Shown here piece by piece: positions 43,921 through 52,977 of a DNA stretch of 64,000 nt. The stretch lies in the NCBI RefSeq assembly GCF_964199965.1, contig NZ_CAXMZT010000008.1:62001-126000 (forward strand). The letters are read 5' to 3'. Position numbers and translations under genes: made by a program. How positions within the stretch are numbered: position 1 is the stretch's first letter; each line of letters starts with the position of its first letter. The notes below the pieces were generated by a model. The model ran no database searches and was not told the DNA's origin. It worked only from the letters and a program-made list of their open reading frames with translations. This DNA is from JAFIFT01 sp020051095. GTDB taxonomy: Bacteria; Pseudomonadota; Gammaproteobacteria; Legionellales; Legionellaceae.

Positions 43921-43960
43921 GTATACCCAAGGCACTTCAAAATGCTAGTTTTTAGGCGAG
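43921..43960 (-). repeat. TATACCC-type dispersed element
   Basis: GTATACCCAAGGCACTTC followed by AAAATGCTAGTTTTTAGG. Its core matches the metG element on the opposite strand (AAAATGCTAGTTTTTAG). It sits right after the release-factor-like gene. Confidence 0.7.
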
Positions 43961-44070
43961 TCATTTTTTTGTTGGTTTTACCAACTTTTCTATTCCACAA
44001 CCTCGATAAAGACTTAAAATTCTCATCAAAAGTGTAAATTTTTACTAAATTGCGTGATTTTACTAGCAAA

Positions 44071-44098
44071 TTGCCTTGATATGCCGTATAGTTATAAC
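44071..44098 (+). promoter_or_regulatory. Putative csp promoter
   Basis: TTGCCT (44071-44076), a 16-base spacer and TATAAC (44093-44098) give a fair sigma-70 match. Transcription would start near 44105, leaving a leader of about 140 bases before the csp start codon. Confidence 0.45.
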
Positions 44099-44246
44099 TG
44101 CTTGTATGTGATACCAGCCTGAACAACTTAGGCTACGCGTGACTTCCCTCCTTTGCCATTCATTGGTGTGGTTTCATCTAGTCCTATTGTTTGCTCCTGG
44201 TTGTTATGACCACAAGTGATTGTTTAATTTTATAGTGGAAAATATA

Positions 44247-44468
44247 ATGTCGAAAGAAACAGGAACCGTTAAATGGTTCAATGATGATAAAGGTTATGGG
44301 TTTATAAGCCGTGACAATGGTGAAGGTGATGCATTTGTTCACTTTCGTTCAATAAACAGCCAAGCGAACCGTCGTACGCTAGTAGAAGGCCAACGTGTGA
44401 ACTTTACTGTCACTCAAGGTCAAAAAGGCCCACAAGCAGAAGAAGTAACTGCTGCAGAAGAATCATAA
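44247..44468 (+). CDS. Cold-shock domain protein
   Basis: Small single-stranded nucleic-acid-binding protein of 73 residues. It has the cold-shock domain start TGTVKWFNDDKGYGFISRD (RNP1) and AFVHFRSI (RNP2), and ends in an acidic EEVTAAEES tail. RNA chaperone activity is known for the family. The frame runs back to a TTG at 44220, but MSKETGTVKWF is the family N-terminus. A strong hairpin follows the gene. Confidence 0.95.
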   Translation: MSKETGTVKWFNDDKGYGFISRDNGEGDAFVHFRSINSQANRRTLVEGQRVNFTVTQGQKGPQAEEVTAAEES

Positions 44469-44478
44469 TTCTATTTTC

Positions 44479-44503
44479 TTGTTGGGCTTCGGCCCAACAA
44501 ACC
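44479..44503 (+). terminator. TTCG-loop hairpin after csp
   Basis: TTGTTGGGC and GCCCAACAA pair over 9 bp around a TTCG tetraloop just past the csp stop. The trailing sequence is only partly T-rich, but the extra-stable loop makes termination or 3'-end protection likely. Confidence 0.75.
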
Positions 44504-44589
44504 CTCCTTAAAAAAGCTCATGACATCCAAAAAAAGTTCGTGCAATTAAGTCATTAAACAGTATAATGAAAGAAAACGCACATGGATTC

Positions 44590-45570
44590 ATGATGAAACT
44601 AAAACCCTGCGCCGTTTTTCTCTTACTGATTGCTATATCCAGCCATGCTTTTGTTCCCATACAAGGGAGTTTTCAAGCAACCGCATCCTGTCCTGCTTAT
44701 TTATCAAAAAACCAAAAAACAAACCCTGACAATATTCACCTAGCACTGAATCAAGTTTACGATTTAGTCGAAGCAAATAAGGCAAGCCATCCTGATTGGT
44801 ATCGGATTAGGGTTGACCAAACATCCAACCCGTTGCGTTGGGTAAGCGCTGGTTGTGGTTTGGTAAATGAAACGTCCGATTTACCAGGCGAGCATTGCAA
44901 TCAACAACCGGGATATGCCGATTCGTATATGCTTGCTTTGAGTTGGCAGCCAGCTTTTTGTGAGACCTATGGTTATGAGCGTGGGAAAGCAGAATGCTAT
45001 AAATTAACCAAAAAGAGCTACACGGCAACGCATTTAGCATTGCATGGATTGTGGCCTAATCAAACGGCCTGTGGCATTGATTATGGGTATTGCCAAGCTG
45101 AAAAACAAAAGAATCACTGCGATTACCCACCCATCCATTTTACCGATTTAGTTGCCAAAGAATTGGCTCAAGTGATGCCCAGCTATTCAGAAGGAAGCTG
45201 CCTAGAGCGCCACGAATGGAATCGACACGGCAGTTGTCAATTGCTCGACCAAAATGATTATTTTGATACGGCAAGTCAATTAGCAAAGCTATTTGATAAA
45301 ACCGGTTTTGGTGAATTACTGCGAAAATATAATGGCGGGTATGTTCCTCTTGAATCACTTAAACAAGCCTTTATCAAGGATTTTGGTGAAAAAGCCATCG
45401 ATAAACTATACCTCGGTTGTCAGCAGGGCATGCTAGTTGACGTTTGGATCTCACTGCCCGCTAATGTTTCATTATCGATGAAAGCAACCGATATGATCAA
45501 CCAAGCGCCCAATGTTAACAGAAACAATAATTGCCCAAAAGAAATTTATATTTCGGACTTCTTTAAATAG
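44590..45570 (+). CDS. srnA: Secreted T2-family ribonuclease
   Basis: Exported ribonuclease of the T2 family, which cuts RNA through 2',3'-cyclic phosphates. From the ATG at 44590 it has 326 residues: signal peptide (CAVFLLLIAISSHAF), then the two active-site blocks LALHGLWPN (CAS I) and HEWNRHGSC (CAS II), and multiple cysteines for disulfides. It resembles SrnA, the type II-secreted ribonuclease of Legionella pneumophila, hence the symbol. A Met at 44566 is in frame but overlaps the TATAAT at 44562-44567, so the later start is preferred. Confidence 0.9.
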   Translation: MMKLKPCAVFLLLIAISSHAFVPIQGSFQATASCPAYLSKNQKTNPDNIHLALNQVYDLVEANKASHPDWYRIRVDQTSNPLRWVSAGCGLVNETSDLPGEHCNQQPGYADSYMLALSWQPAFCETYGYERGKAECYKLTKKSYTATHLALHGLWPNQTACGIDYGYCQAEKQKNHCDYPPIHFTDLVAKELAQVMPSYSEGSCLERHEWNRHGSCQLLDQNDYFDTASQLAKLFDKTGFGELLRKYNGGYVPLESLKQAFIKDFGEKAIDKLYLGCQQGMLVDVWISLPANVSLSMKATDMINQAPNVNRNNNCPKEIYISDFFK

Positions 45571-45612
45571 GGGCTATAAATTGATTCGGAACAGGAATTA
45601 AAACCCAGGCAT

Positions 45613-45637
45613 GGGCACGGGCTCGCTCACGGGCACC
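45613..45637. repeat. Single arm of GC-rich repeat
   Basis: GGGCACGGGCTCGCTCACGG followed by GCACC, related to the right arm at 37588-37630 but shorter. It lies in the gap between srnA and the DUF2807 gene. Confidence 0.6.
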
Positions 45638-45740
45638 AAATGTTCTGTGATTTTTCGTTCAGAACAAAGTTAATTCCTCTTGAAGTATGGCTAAACTTAC
45701 TCTAATGTAGAGGAATAAAAATAATAAAAAAACACACGCT

Positions 45741-46820
45741 ATGAGCAAAATTCTAAAATGTTTTTTCATCATCACGCTAGTCATATTCGCTAGCTATGCC
45801 TTAGCACAAACAAATAATGCCAGCAAAGTAGCGCCCATCCCCTCACTTCACTCTGCTGCTCCTAAAACATCATATCACCCGTGGCGATTTTTTTCTAAAT
45901 GGATGCCTAGCAAAAAAACGACTGCTCAACAAAAACATGACAAAGCAAAAACGTTGCCAATAGCTTATATGCAACGTATTTCCAAATCGGTTCCAAGTTT
46001 TGACAAACTGCTAGTTGATGGCAATTTCAACGTTGAACTTCATAGTGGGTATTCAAAACCGAGTGTTGTTATTAAAGGAAACTCTCTCGATTTATTGGCT
46101 GTAAAAGCCGTGGTTCAAAATAATACCTTGGTGCTTCATGCTGAAGATAAAATACCTAAGTTTGCACCCATTAATGTCATCATTAAAGGACGTTATATTC
46201 ATAGCATTCAATTGAAAGCAAATGCGAATATCAAAGGTCATGCCCTAAAGATGAGTTATTTGGATTTGGAAGTTGCAGAGAAGGCACAAGCCCACCTGGG
46301 TGGCTATCTAATGGTGCATAAGGTCATAATCCAAGATCAGGGCACTGTCCGGTTAGATGGCGTTCGCAGTAAAGACCTCGAGGTCTGTCTTAAAAATAAC
46401 GCCAACTTACGCATCAGTGGTAAAGCGAATTTAACAAAATTGGATGCGAGCGATCACAGCCAGTTTATCATGACCTGGGTTGATAGCTGGAATTTAATTG
46501 CCAAAGTCTCCAATGAAGCTTACGTTCAACTTGCCGGCATTGTCAACAAATTGGATGCTTGTGTCTCTGGCAATGCTCACTGGAACGGTCGTTACTTGCG
46601 CTCAAGACGAACCTTTATGAAAACCTATGGTCATGCCACTGCTCGCGTTTCTGCGGTGAAAAAACAACATACCTTGGCCCTTGATCAAAGCAACATTTAT
46701 TTTTATAACTTATCAACCTATCGCACTGACTTTATGGCTTTTGATGGCAGTGTGTTAGATATGCGTAATTGGCAAACACGCGCCGAATTTGATTATGACC
46801 ATTATAACAAGCCTGAGTAA
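45741..46820 (+). CDS. Exported DUF2807 (GIN domain) beta-helix protein
   Basis: A 359-residue exported protein: signal peptide (CFFIITLVIFASYALAQ), a basic Lys/Pro linker, then a domain resembling DUF2807, the putative auto-transporter adhesin head or GIN domain. It starts VPSFDKLLVDGNFNVELHSG and continues as short repeated strands (for example IQLKANANIKGH, LRISGKANLTKLDASDHSQF). Such domains fold as right-handed beta-helices in the periplasm or at the surface. Function unknown. It is convergent with pepN. Confidence 0.75.
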   Translation: MSKILKCFFIITLVIFASYALAQTNNASKVAPIPSLHSAAPKTSYHPWRFFSKWMPSKKTTAQQKHDKAKTLPIAYMQRISKSVPSFDKLLVDGNFNVELHSGYSKPSVVIKGNSLDLLAVKAVVQNNTLVLHAEDKIPKFAPINVIIKGRYIHSIQLKANANIKGHALKMSYLDLEVAEKAQAHLGGYLMVHKVIIQDQGTVRLDGVRSKDLEVCLKNNANLRISGKANLTKLDASDHSQFIMTWVDSWNLIAKVSNEAYVQLAGIVNKLDACVSGNAHWNGRYLRSRRTFMKTYGHATARVSAVKKQHTLALDQSNIYFYNLSTYRTDFMAFDGSVLDMRNWQTRAEFDYDHYNKPE

Positions 46821-46905
46821 ATCATCTCGAGATTAAGATCACCACACGCGTTGTATTCCCCTAAAAATACCAGCCCGGATTAGCAAAGCGCTGAGTGATC
46901 CTGAC

Positions 46906-46930
46906 ATTTTTTGTTCAACAAACAAAAAAT
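46906..46930. terminator. A/T-rich hairpin between convergent genes
   Basis: ATTTTTTGTT (46906-46915) and AACAAAAAAT (46921-46930) form a 10-bp stem with a 5-base loop between the DUF2807 gene and pepN. The stem is weak in GC, so termination is possible in either direction but not certain. Confidence 0.45.
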
Positions 46931-46968
46931 TAGCAACCCCAAAGAAAGCCCCCAATGTGTATGGAGCG

Positions 46969-49551
46969 CTATTTTTCCATGCTTTTATGAATCAGTTCAG
47001 CTAAATCACTTGAAAGCTTTTGTTGATTTAATTCTTTCAAAACCGTTTGCATCATTTTTCGACGATGGTTATCGTAGCGTTGCCAACGCGTAAATGGCGT
47101 TGCCAGTCGTGAAGCGACTTGGGGATTAATTAAATCAATTTGTAATAGCATTTCTTTCAAAAATTCATAGCCACTGCCATCAGCGGCGTGAAAATGCCGG
47201 GGGTTGCCTTGGCAAAATGCCCCAATTAGGGAGCGGACTTTATTGGGATTTCGCAGGGTGAATTTTTCATGGCTCATCAATGCCTTAACTCGCTCTAACG
47301 TACCCGGTTGTTCGCAGGATGCTTGGACAAGAAACCATTTATCCATCACCAATGCTTGCTTGTGCCATTGCTTGTAAAATGCGTCGAGGGTTTCTGCTTT
47401 CGCTTGGGTGGTACCCCGATTAACGATATTCACAAGCGCTGCCATCTGATCGGTCATGGTCTTTGCCTGTTTGAATTGCTTTTGGCAATCGGCTGTATGA
47501 GTACTTCCATCCGCAAGCATCATCAATGACAAGCAAATATTTCGCAATTTTCGCCTCGAAAAAGCGGCATTGGTCATTTGATTATCTTCTTGGCTCCAAA
47601 GCATATTGTATAAATCGTGAGCCTGGGGAAATAACGCTTGTGCGACTTGCTGGCGGACAAAATCCCTGACTTGTTCCACCAACGTCACATCAATATCGCT
47701 AAGATGATTCGATACTTCCTCAAAGCTTGGGAGGGTGAGCAAACAAGCTCTAAGCGCTGGGTCCAAACTATCGTCCATTAATATATGGTTTAAAACCGAT
47801 AAAAGCCCTTCATCGACTTGCCATCTTTTTTGGGGTTGCGATAAACAGCGGATGATTTGTTCAAGGTATAGATTTTGGGCAGCGTCCCATTTTGCATAGC
47901 CATTAATCTCAACGCGTAATAACGCCAATAATTCGTCGGAACTGCGTGTCCAATTCAAGGCCACCGGCGCTGAAAAATCCCTTAATAATGAGATAATTGG
48001 CTTATCAGCCAACCCCGGAAAAGTAAACGTTTGTTTTTCTTCGGTGAGTTCTATCACGGGTGAAGGCAAGGGGAGTTGATCACCGCTGGAAGTGAATAAC
48101 GCCATTGAAATCGGGATATGAAAGGGGCGCTTTTCCTGACATTCGGGGGTGGGGCGGGTATGTTGTGACAACGTTATTTTCAACTCCCCTTTGTCAAAGG
48201 TAGTCTCAACGTGAATCATCGGCGTGCCCGCTTGGCTATACCAACGCTTGAACTGAGTCAAATCTCGTTGGCCCGCATCAGCCATCGCAGCAACAAAGTC
48301 ATCAATGGTGACTGCTTGGCCATCATGCCGTTTAAAATACAAGTCCATGCCTTGGCGAAATGTTTCCTTGCCAAGCAAAGTGTGTTGCATGCGAATCACC
48401 TCGGCCCCTTTGCTGTAAACAGTGGCTGTATAAAAGTTATCGATTTCTTCATAGGATGCCGGCCGAACTGGGTGGGCCATGCTGCCCGCATCTTCTGGAA
48501 ACTGTGTGGCACGTAACACACGTACATCCTCAATACGCATGACATCTCGGGAATTCATATCTCGTGAAAATTCTTGCTCACGAAATACCGTTAGCCCTTC
48601 TTTTAAACTCAATTGAAACCAATCCCGGCAAGTCACGCGATTGCCCGTCCAATTATGAAAATACTCATGGGCCACCACGGATTCTATGGCAACATAATCA
48701 TCATCGGTTGCTGTATCTGGACGACCTAAAATAAATTTGGTGTTAAAAATATTCAGGCCTTTGTTTTCCATTGCCCCCATATTAAAATCTGAAACCGCAA
48801 CCACCATAAAAATATCTAAATCATACTCTCGCCCATAGACTTTTTCGTCCCATGCCATTGCTTTCTTAATCGATTGCATGGCATGTTGGCACTGGTCATC
48901 ATTGCCATGTTCAACATACAACTTAATCGCAACACGTCTGCCTGAAAGGGTAATAAACTCATCTTCCACGCAAGCTAAGTCGCCAGCAACCAAGGCGAAT
49001 AAATAAGACGGCTTTTTAAACGGATCATGCCAAATGACCCAATGTCGCCCATCATCGGCATCCCCATAATCAAGTAAGTTTCCGTTGGATAGCAAGTTGG
49101 GGTATCGCTTTTTGTCTGCGCTAATTCGGGTTGTGAAGGTGGATAATACATCTGGCCGGTCAGGATAATAAGTAATCCTTCGAAAACCTTCTGCCTCACA
49201 TTGCGTACAAAATATCGACTGAGAGCGATATAGCCCGGAGAGCTGGGTATTTTTTTGTGGCTCAATGCGCGTGGTGATTGTCAATTTCACCTCATCGGGG
49301 CAATTATCGATCATGAGATCATCGCCCTCAAGACGGTAGTCTTTCTTAGCCATCGCTTTATCATTGGCTTTGATGCCTATAAGCTTTAAATTGTCGCCAT
49401 GTAACACCAGAGGGCCCTCATTTCGACGCTCTAACTGTAGTGTGCTTTGCACCACGGCATAATCATCAAACAAATCAACGTCTAAATAAATCGTCCTAAC
49501 ATCAAAATTAGGCGGTTGATAATCAGTTAAATACCGAGTTTGGTTAGCCAT
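46969..49551 (-). CDS. pepN: Aminopeptidase N (M1 family)
   Basis: Zinc aminopeptidase that removes N-terminal residues from peptides in the cytoplasm. From MANQTRYLTDYQPPNF the protein has 860 residues. It carries the substrate motif GAMENKG, the zinc site HEYFHNWTGNRVTCRDWFQL with the downstream Glu in LKEG, and the long helical C-terminal domain. GGAGAAAAT precedes the ATG at 49551, so the upstream extension to 49611 is discarded. It is divergent from prkA. Confidence 0.97.
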   Translation of the reverse strand: MANQTRYLTDYQPPNFDVRTIYLDVDLFDDYAVVQSTLQLERRNEGPLVLHGDNLKLIGIKANDKAMAKKDYRLEGDDLMIDNCPDEVKLTITTRIEPQKNTQLSGLYRSQSIFCTQCEAEGFRRITYYPDRPDVLSTFTTRISADKKRYPNLLSNGNLLDYGDADDGRHWVIWHDPFKKPSYLFALVAGDLACVEDEFITLSGRRVAIKLYVEHGNDDQCQHAMQSIKKAMAWDEKVYGREYDLDIFMVVAVSDFNMGAMENKGLNIFNTKFILGRPDTATDDDYVAIESVVAHEYFHNWTGNRVTCRDWFQLSLKEGLTVFREQEFSRDMNSRDVMRIEDVRVLRATQFPEDAGSMAHPVRPASYEEIDNFYTATVYSKGAEVIRMQHTLLGKETFRQGMDLYFKRHDGQAVTIDDFVAAMADAGQRDLTQFKRWYSQAGTPMIHVETTFDKGELKITLSQHTRPTPECQEKRPFHIPISMALFTSSGDQLPLPSPVIELTEEKQTFTFPGLADKPIISLLRDFSAPVALNWTRSSDELLALLRVEINGYAKWDAAQNLYLEQIIRCLSQPQKRWQVDEGLLSVLNHILMDDSLDPALRACLLTLPSFEEVSNHLSDIDVTLVEQVRDFVRQQVAQALFPQAHDLYNMLWSQEDNQMTNAAFSRRKLRNICLSLMMLADGSTHTADCQKQFKQAKTMTDQMAALVNIVNRGTTQAKAETLDAFYKQWHKQALVMDKWFLVQASCEQPGTLERVKALMSHEKFTLRNPNKVRSLIGAFCQGNPRHFHAADGSGYEFLKEMLLQIDLINPQVASRLATPFTRWQRYDNHRRKMMQTVLKELNQQKLSSDLAELIHKSMEK

Positions 49552-49765
49552 ATTTTCTCCAAAATTATTTTCCGTGCCAAAAACGGCATCTGGCCGAACA
49601 AAAATTCGCAACTTAATACTACAATTATTTGTAATTTCTAAAATTTTTATAACAACTAAGCAAGATCTTCAACTATACTAAAGATAACAGAGTTTCTCAT
49701 ACTCAATTAATTTCCGCAAAATGATAAACCACGTAGTAGGTGGTCAAAAACGAGGGGGAAGAATT

Positions 49766-51697
49766 ATGAATACGAATGATTTTCTTGACCATTATACCCG
49801 TCGGTATGTTGATAATAAAGAAGAAGAATTAAGTTTAAATGACTATCTTGAACTTTGCCGCCAGGACCCTTCCGTTTATGCCAACCCCGCCGAGCGCCTT
49901 CTCATGGCCATCGGAGAACCTGAATTAATTGATACGCGTCATGACCCAGTCCTATCCCGTCTATTCCAAAATAAAATCATTCACCGTTATGCTGTTTTTG
50001 ATGAATTTTATGGCATGGAAGACTCCATTGAGCAAATCGTTGGCTTTTTAAAGCATGCTGCCCAAGGTTTAGAAGAAACCAAACAAGTCCTTTACTTACT
50101 TGGCCCGGTCGGAGGTGGTAAGTCATCACTTGCTGAGAAGCTCAAAGATCTGATGCAAAAAGTTCCCTTCTATGCCATTAAAGGGTCACCCGTTTTTGAA
50201 TCCCCTTTGTCGCTTTTTGATGCCGAAGAGGATGGGGAAATTTTATATGAACGATTTGGAATACCACAAAGGCATCTTCGCTATATTATGTCCCCGTGGG
50301 CTGTGAAACGCCTGCAGGAGTTTAATGGGGATATCAACCAGTTCAAAGTTGTCAAAGTAAGACCTTCTCGTTTAAAACAAATTGCCGTCGCTAAAACCGA
50401 GCCCGGGGATGATAATAACCAAGATATTTCTTCCTTGGTGGGTAAAGTGGACATCCGCAAATTGGAACAATTTTCACAAGATGACACCGATGCATACAGC
50501 TATTCAGGCGGTTTGTGTCGAGCAAACCGTGGCTTATTAGAGTTTGTGGAAATGTTTAAGGCACCAATTAAAGTGCTTCACCCTCTGCTCACAGCCACCC
50601 AAGAAGGCAACTACAATGCAACCGAAGGTTTATCAGGCATACCCTTTGAAGGCATCATTCTTGCTCACTCAAACGAATCAGAATGGCAAACGTTCCGTAA
50701 TAATAAAAACAACGAAGCATTCATTGACCGGATTAACATTGTCAAAGTACCCTATTGCTTACGCACTTCTGAAGAAGAAAGAATTTATCAAAAATTGATT
50801 AATAACAGTTCATTATCAAAAGCGCCTTGTGCCCCAGGCACTCTCGACATGCTCGCCCAATTCTCTGTGCTCACCCGTTTAAAAGAGCCACAAAATTCAA
50901 GCATTTACTCGAAAATGCGGGTGTATAATGGGGAGAGTCTAAAAGACACAGATCCCAAGGCTAAGTCTTATCAGGAATACCGTGATTTTGCGGGAGTTGA
51001 TGAAGGGATGAGCGGCATTTCTACCCGCTTTGCCTTTAAGATTTTGTCAAAGGTGTTCAATTTCGATAGAACAGAGGTTGCAGCGAACCCTGTCCATCTA
51101 CTCTATGTGTTAGAACGCCAAATCGAACAAGAGCAATTTCCACAAGAAATACATGAACGCTACTTAAACTTTTTAAAAGAATTTTTAACACCCAAGTATA
51201 TTGAATTTATTGGAAAAGAAATTCAAACCGCTTATCTTGAGTCCTATTCAGAGTATGGGCAAAATATCTTTGATCGTTACGTCACTTACGCCGACTTTTG
51301 GATACAAGATCAAGATTACCGCGATCCAGATACCGGAGAAATATTTGATAGAAAAGCCTTGAACGAAGAATTAGAAAAAATTGAAAAACCTGCCGGTATT
51401 TCTAACCCGAAAGATTTCCGTCATGAAGTGGTCAATTTTGTCCTTCGTGCGCGCGCTAATAATCGCGGTAACAATCCCGTTTGGAACAGCTATGAAAAAC
51501 TCAGAACGGTGATTGAGCAAAAAATGTTTACCAATACCGAAGATTTATTACCCGTGATTTCATTTAATGCCAAAGCTTCCGAAGAAGAAAAGAAAAAACA
51601 CGAAGAATTTATCTCACGAATGGTGGAAAAAGGGTATACCGCCAAACAAGTCCGCTTACTTTGTGAGTGGTACTTACGTGTGCGTAAATCTCAGTAA
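49766..51697 (+). CDS. prkA: PrkA family serine protein kinase (YeaG-like)
   Basis: AAA-type ATPase plus PrkA domain; E. coli YeaG is a stationary-phase and nitrogen-stress protein with kinase activity. The 643 residues (YeaG has 644) show Walker A GPVGGGKSSLAEKL near residue 111, the HSNESEW segment and the C-terminal kinase-like region ending VRLLCEWYLRVRKSQ. GGGGGAAGA precedes the ATG at 49766. It is the first gene of the conserved prkA-yeaH-spoVR operon. Confidence 0.95.
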   Translation: MNTNDFLDHYTRRYVDNKEEELSLNDYLELCRQDPSVYANPAERLLMAIGEPELIDTRHDPVLSRLFQNKIIHRYAVFDEFYGMEDSIEQIVGFLKHAAQGLEETKQVLYLLGPVGGGKSSLAEKLKDLMQKVPFYAIKGSPVFESPLSLFDAEEDGEILYERFGIPQRHLRYIMSPWAVKRLQEFNGDINQFKVVKVRPSRLKQIAVAKTEPGDDNNQDISSLVGKVDIRKLEQFSQDDTDAYSYSGGLCRANRGLLEFVEMFKAPIKVLHPLLTATQEGNYNATEGLSGIPFEGIILAHSNESEWQTFRNNKNNEAFIDRINIVKVPYCLRTSEEERIYQKLINNSSLSKAPCAPGTLDMLAQFSVLTRLKEPQNSSIYSKMRVYNGESLKDTDPKAKSYQEYRDFAGVDEGMSGISTRFAFKILSKVFNFDRTEVAANPVHLLYVLERQIEQEQFPQEIHERYLNFLKEFLTPKYIEFIGKEIQTAYLESYSEYGQNIFDRYVTYADFWIQDQDYRDPDTGEIFDRKALNEELEKIEKPAGISNPKDFRHEVVNFVLRARANNRGNNPVWNSYEKLRTVIEQKMFTNTEDLLPVISFNAKASEEEKKKHEEFISRMVEKGYTAKQVRLLCEWYLRVRKSQ

Positions 51698-51714
51698 GTT
51701 AAAAAGGGGAGTGT

Positions 51715-52977
51715 ATGTCGCAATTTATCGATCGCAGGCAACATACCGGCGCCAAAAGCATTGTTAATCGTCAGCGCTTTGTTAGGCGATTTAAAAAGCA
51801 GATCAAGCGCGCTGTCTCCGATGCTGTGGGCCGACGCAGCATTACCGAGATAGATAAGGGTGAGCAAGTTATTATCCCAGCCAAGGATTTAAGTGAACCA
51901 CGCTTTGCCCACGGGCAAGGTGGGCGACGCGAACATGTTTTGCCCGGCAATGATGATTTCGTCGTAGGCGATCGTATCCCCCGACCCAAAAGCGGCGGCC
52001 AAGGCAAAGGCAGTGAAGCCAGCAATAAGGGGGAAGGCGAAGATGAATTCGTCTTTCAATTATCGCGGGAAGAGTTTCTCGATATTTATTTTGAAGATTT
52101 AGAACTTCCGGATTTGATTCGCAAAGAATTAGCGAAAGTCCAAGATTTTAAAACCGTTCGCGCCGGAATTACCACCAGTGGAGTGCCGACCAACATCAAT
52201 GTCATCCGCTCAATGCGGCAAGCAACCGGTCGCCGAGTCGCCCTGGCTAACCCCAACAGAAAGAAACTTGCAGAAGCCGAAGAGAAACTGGCAAAATTAG
52301 AAAAAAAATCCAATCCCAAACAAGGCGAGATTGAGGCATTAAAGGCCGAGATTGAACGCTTAAAAAGAAAGGTTAAGGCCGTCCCATTTATCGACACCAT
52401 TGATTTGCGTTACAACAACCGCATTCGAGTACCAGCCCCAACAACGCAAGCCGTTATGTTTTGTGTGATGGACGTTTCAGGCTCAATGGATGAACCCAAA
52501 AAAGACATCGCCAAACGATTTTTTATCTTGCTTTATCTCTTTTTAACCAAAAATTATGACAAAATTGAGCTGGTATTTATAAGGCACCACACTTCGGCAA
52601 AAGTCGTCGATGAAGAAGAGTTCTTTTACTCGCGTGAAACCGGTGGAACGGTTGTCTCTTCTGCTTTGGAGTTGCTACATAAAACCATTGAAGAACAATA
52701 TTCCCCTTCTTCATGGAATATCTACGTTGCACAAGCATCCGATGGTGATAATTGGAATGCCGATTCCCCGTATTGCCAAGAACTATTGCTCGATAAAATT
52801 ATGCCATGCTTGCAATATTTCTCCTACATTGAGATTATGCCCAGACATCATCAAAGTTTATGGGAAGTTTATCAACAAGTTAACGATACTTATCCAAACT
52901 TTGCCATGGAGACGATTAACGAAATCAACCAAATCTACCCGGTATTTCGTGAACTATTCAAAAGGAAGGTATCATGA
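51715..52977 (+). CDS. DUF444 (YeaH) VWA-like protein
   Basis: A 420-residue protein starting SQFIDRRQHTGAKSIVNRQR, a family hallmark. A Gly-rich middle (about 70-105), a coiled coil (about 180-220) and a VWA-like domain follow, with the MIDAS-type motif MDVSGSMDEPKKD near residue 255. YeaH is always found with PrkA and SpoVR; its function is unproven but tied to stationary-phase stress. It begins 18 bases after prkA and overlaps spoVR by 4 bases. Confidence 0.95.
   Translation: MSQFIDRRQHTGAKSIVNRQRFVRRFKKQIKRAVSDAVGRRSITEIDKGEQVIIPAKDLSEPRFAHGQGGRREHVLPGNDDFVVGDRIPRPKSGGQGKGSEASNKGEGEDEFVFQLSREEFLDIYFEDLELPDLIRKELAKVQDFKTVRAGITTSGVPTNINVIRSMRQATGRRVALANPNRKKLAEAEEKLAKLEKKSNPKQGEIEALKAEIERLKRKVKAVPFIDTIDLRYNNRIRVPAPTTQAVMFCVMDVSGSMDEPKKDIAKRFFILLYLFLTKNYDKIELVFIRHHTSAKVVDEEEFFYSRETGGTVVSSALELLHKTIEEQYSPSSWNIYVAQASDGDNWNADSPYCQELLLDKIMPCLQYFSYIEIMPRHHQSLWEVYQQVNDTYPNFAMETINEINQIYPVFRELFKRKVS

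Larger units (their letters stand above)
43910..44246 (+). other. Intergenic region with csp leader
   Basis: No gene is seen in these 337 bases. They contain a TATACCC-type repeat at 43921-43960 and a long untranslated leader before the cold-shock gene. Long structured leaders are common on cspA-type mRNAs and help translation in the cold. Confidence 0.5.
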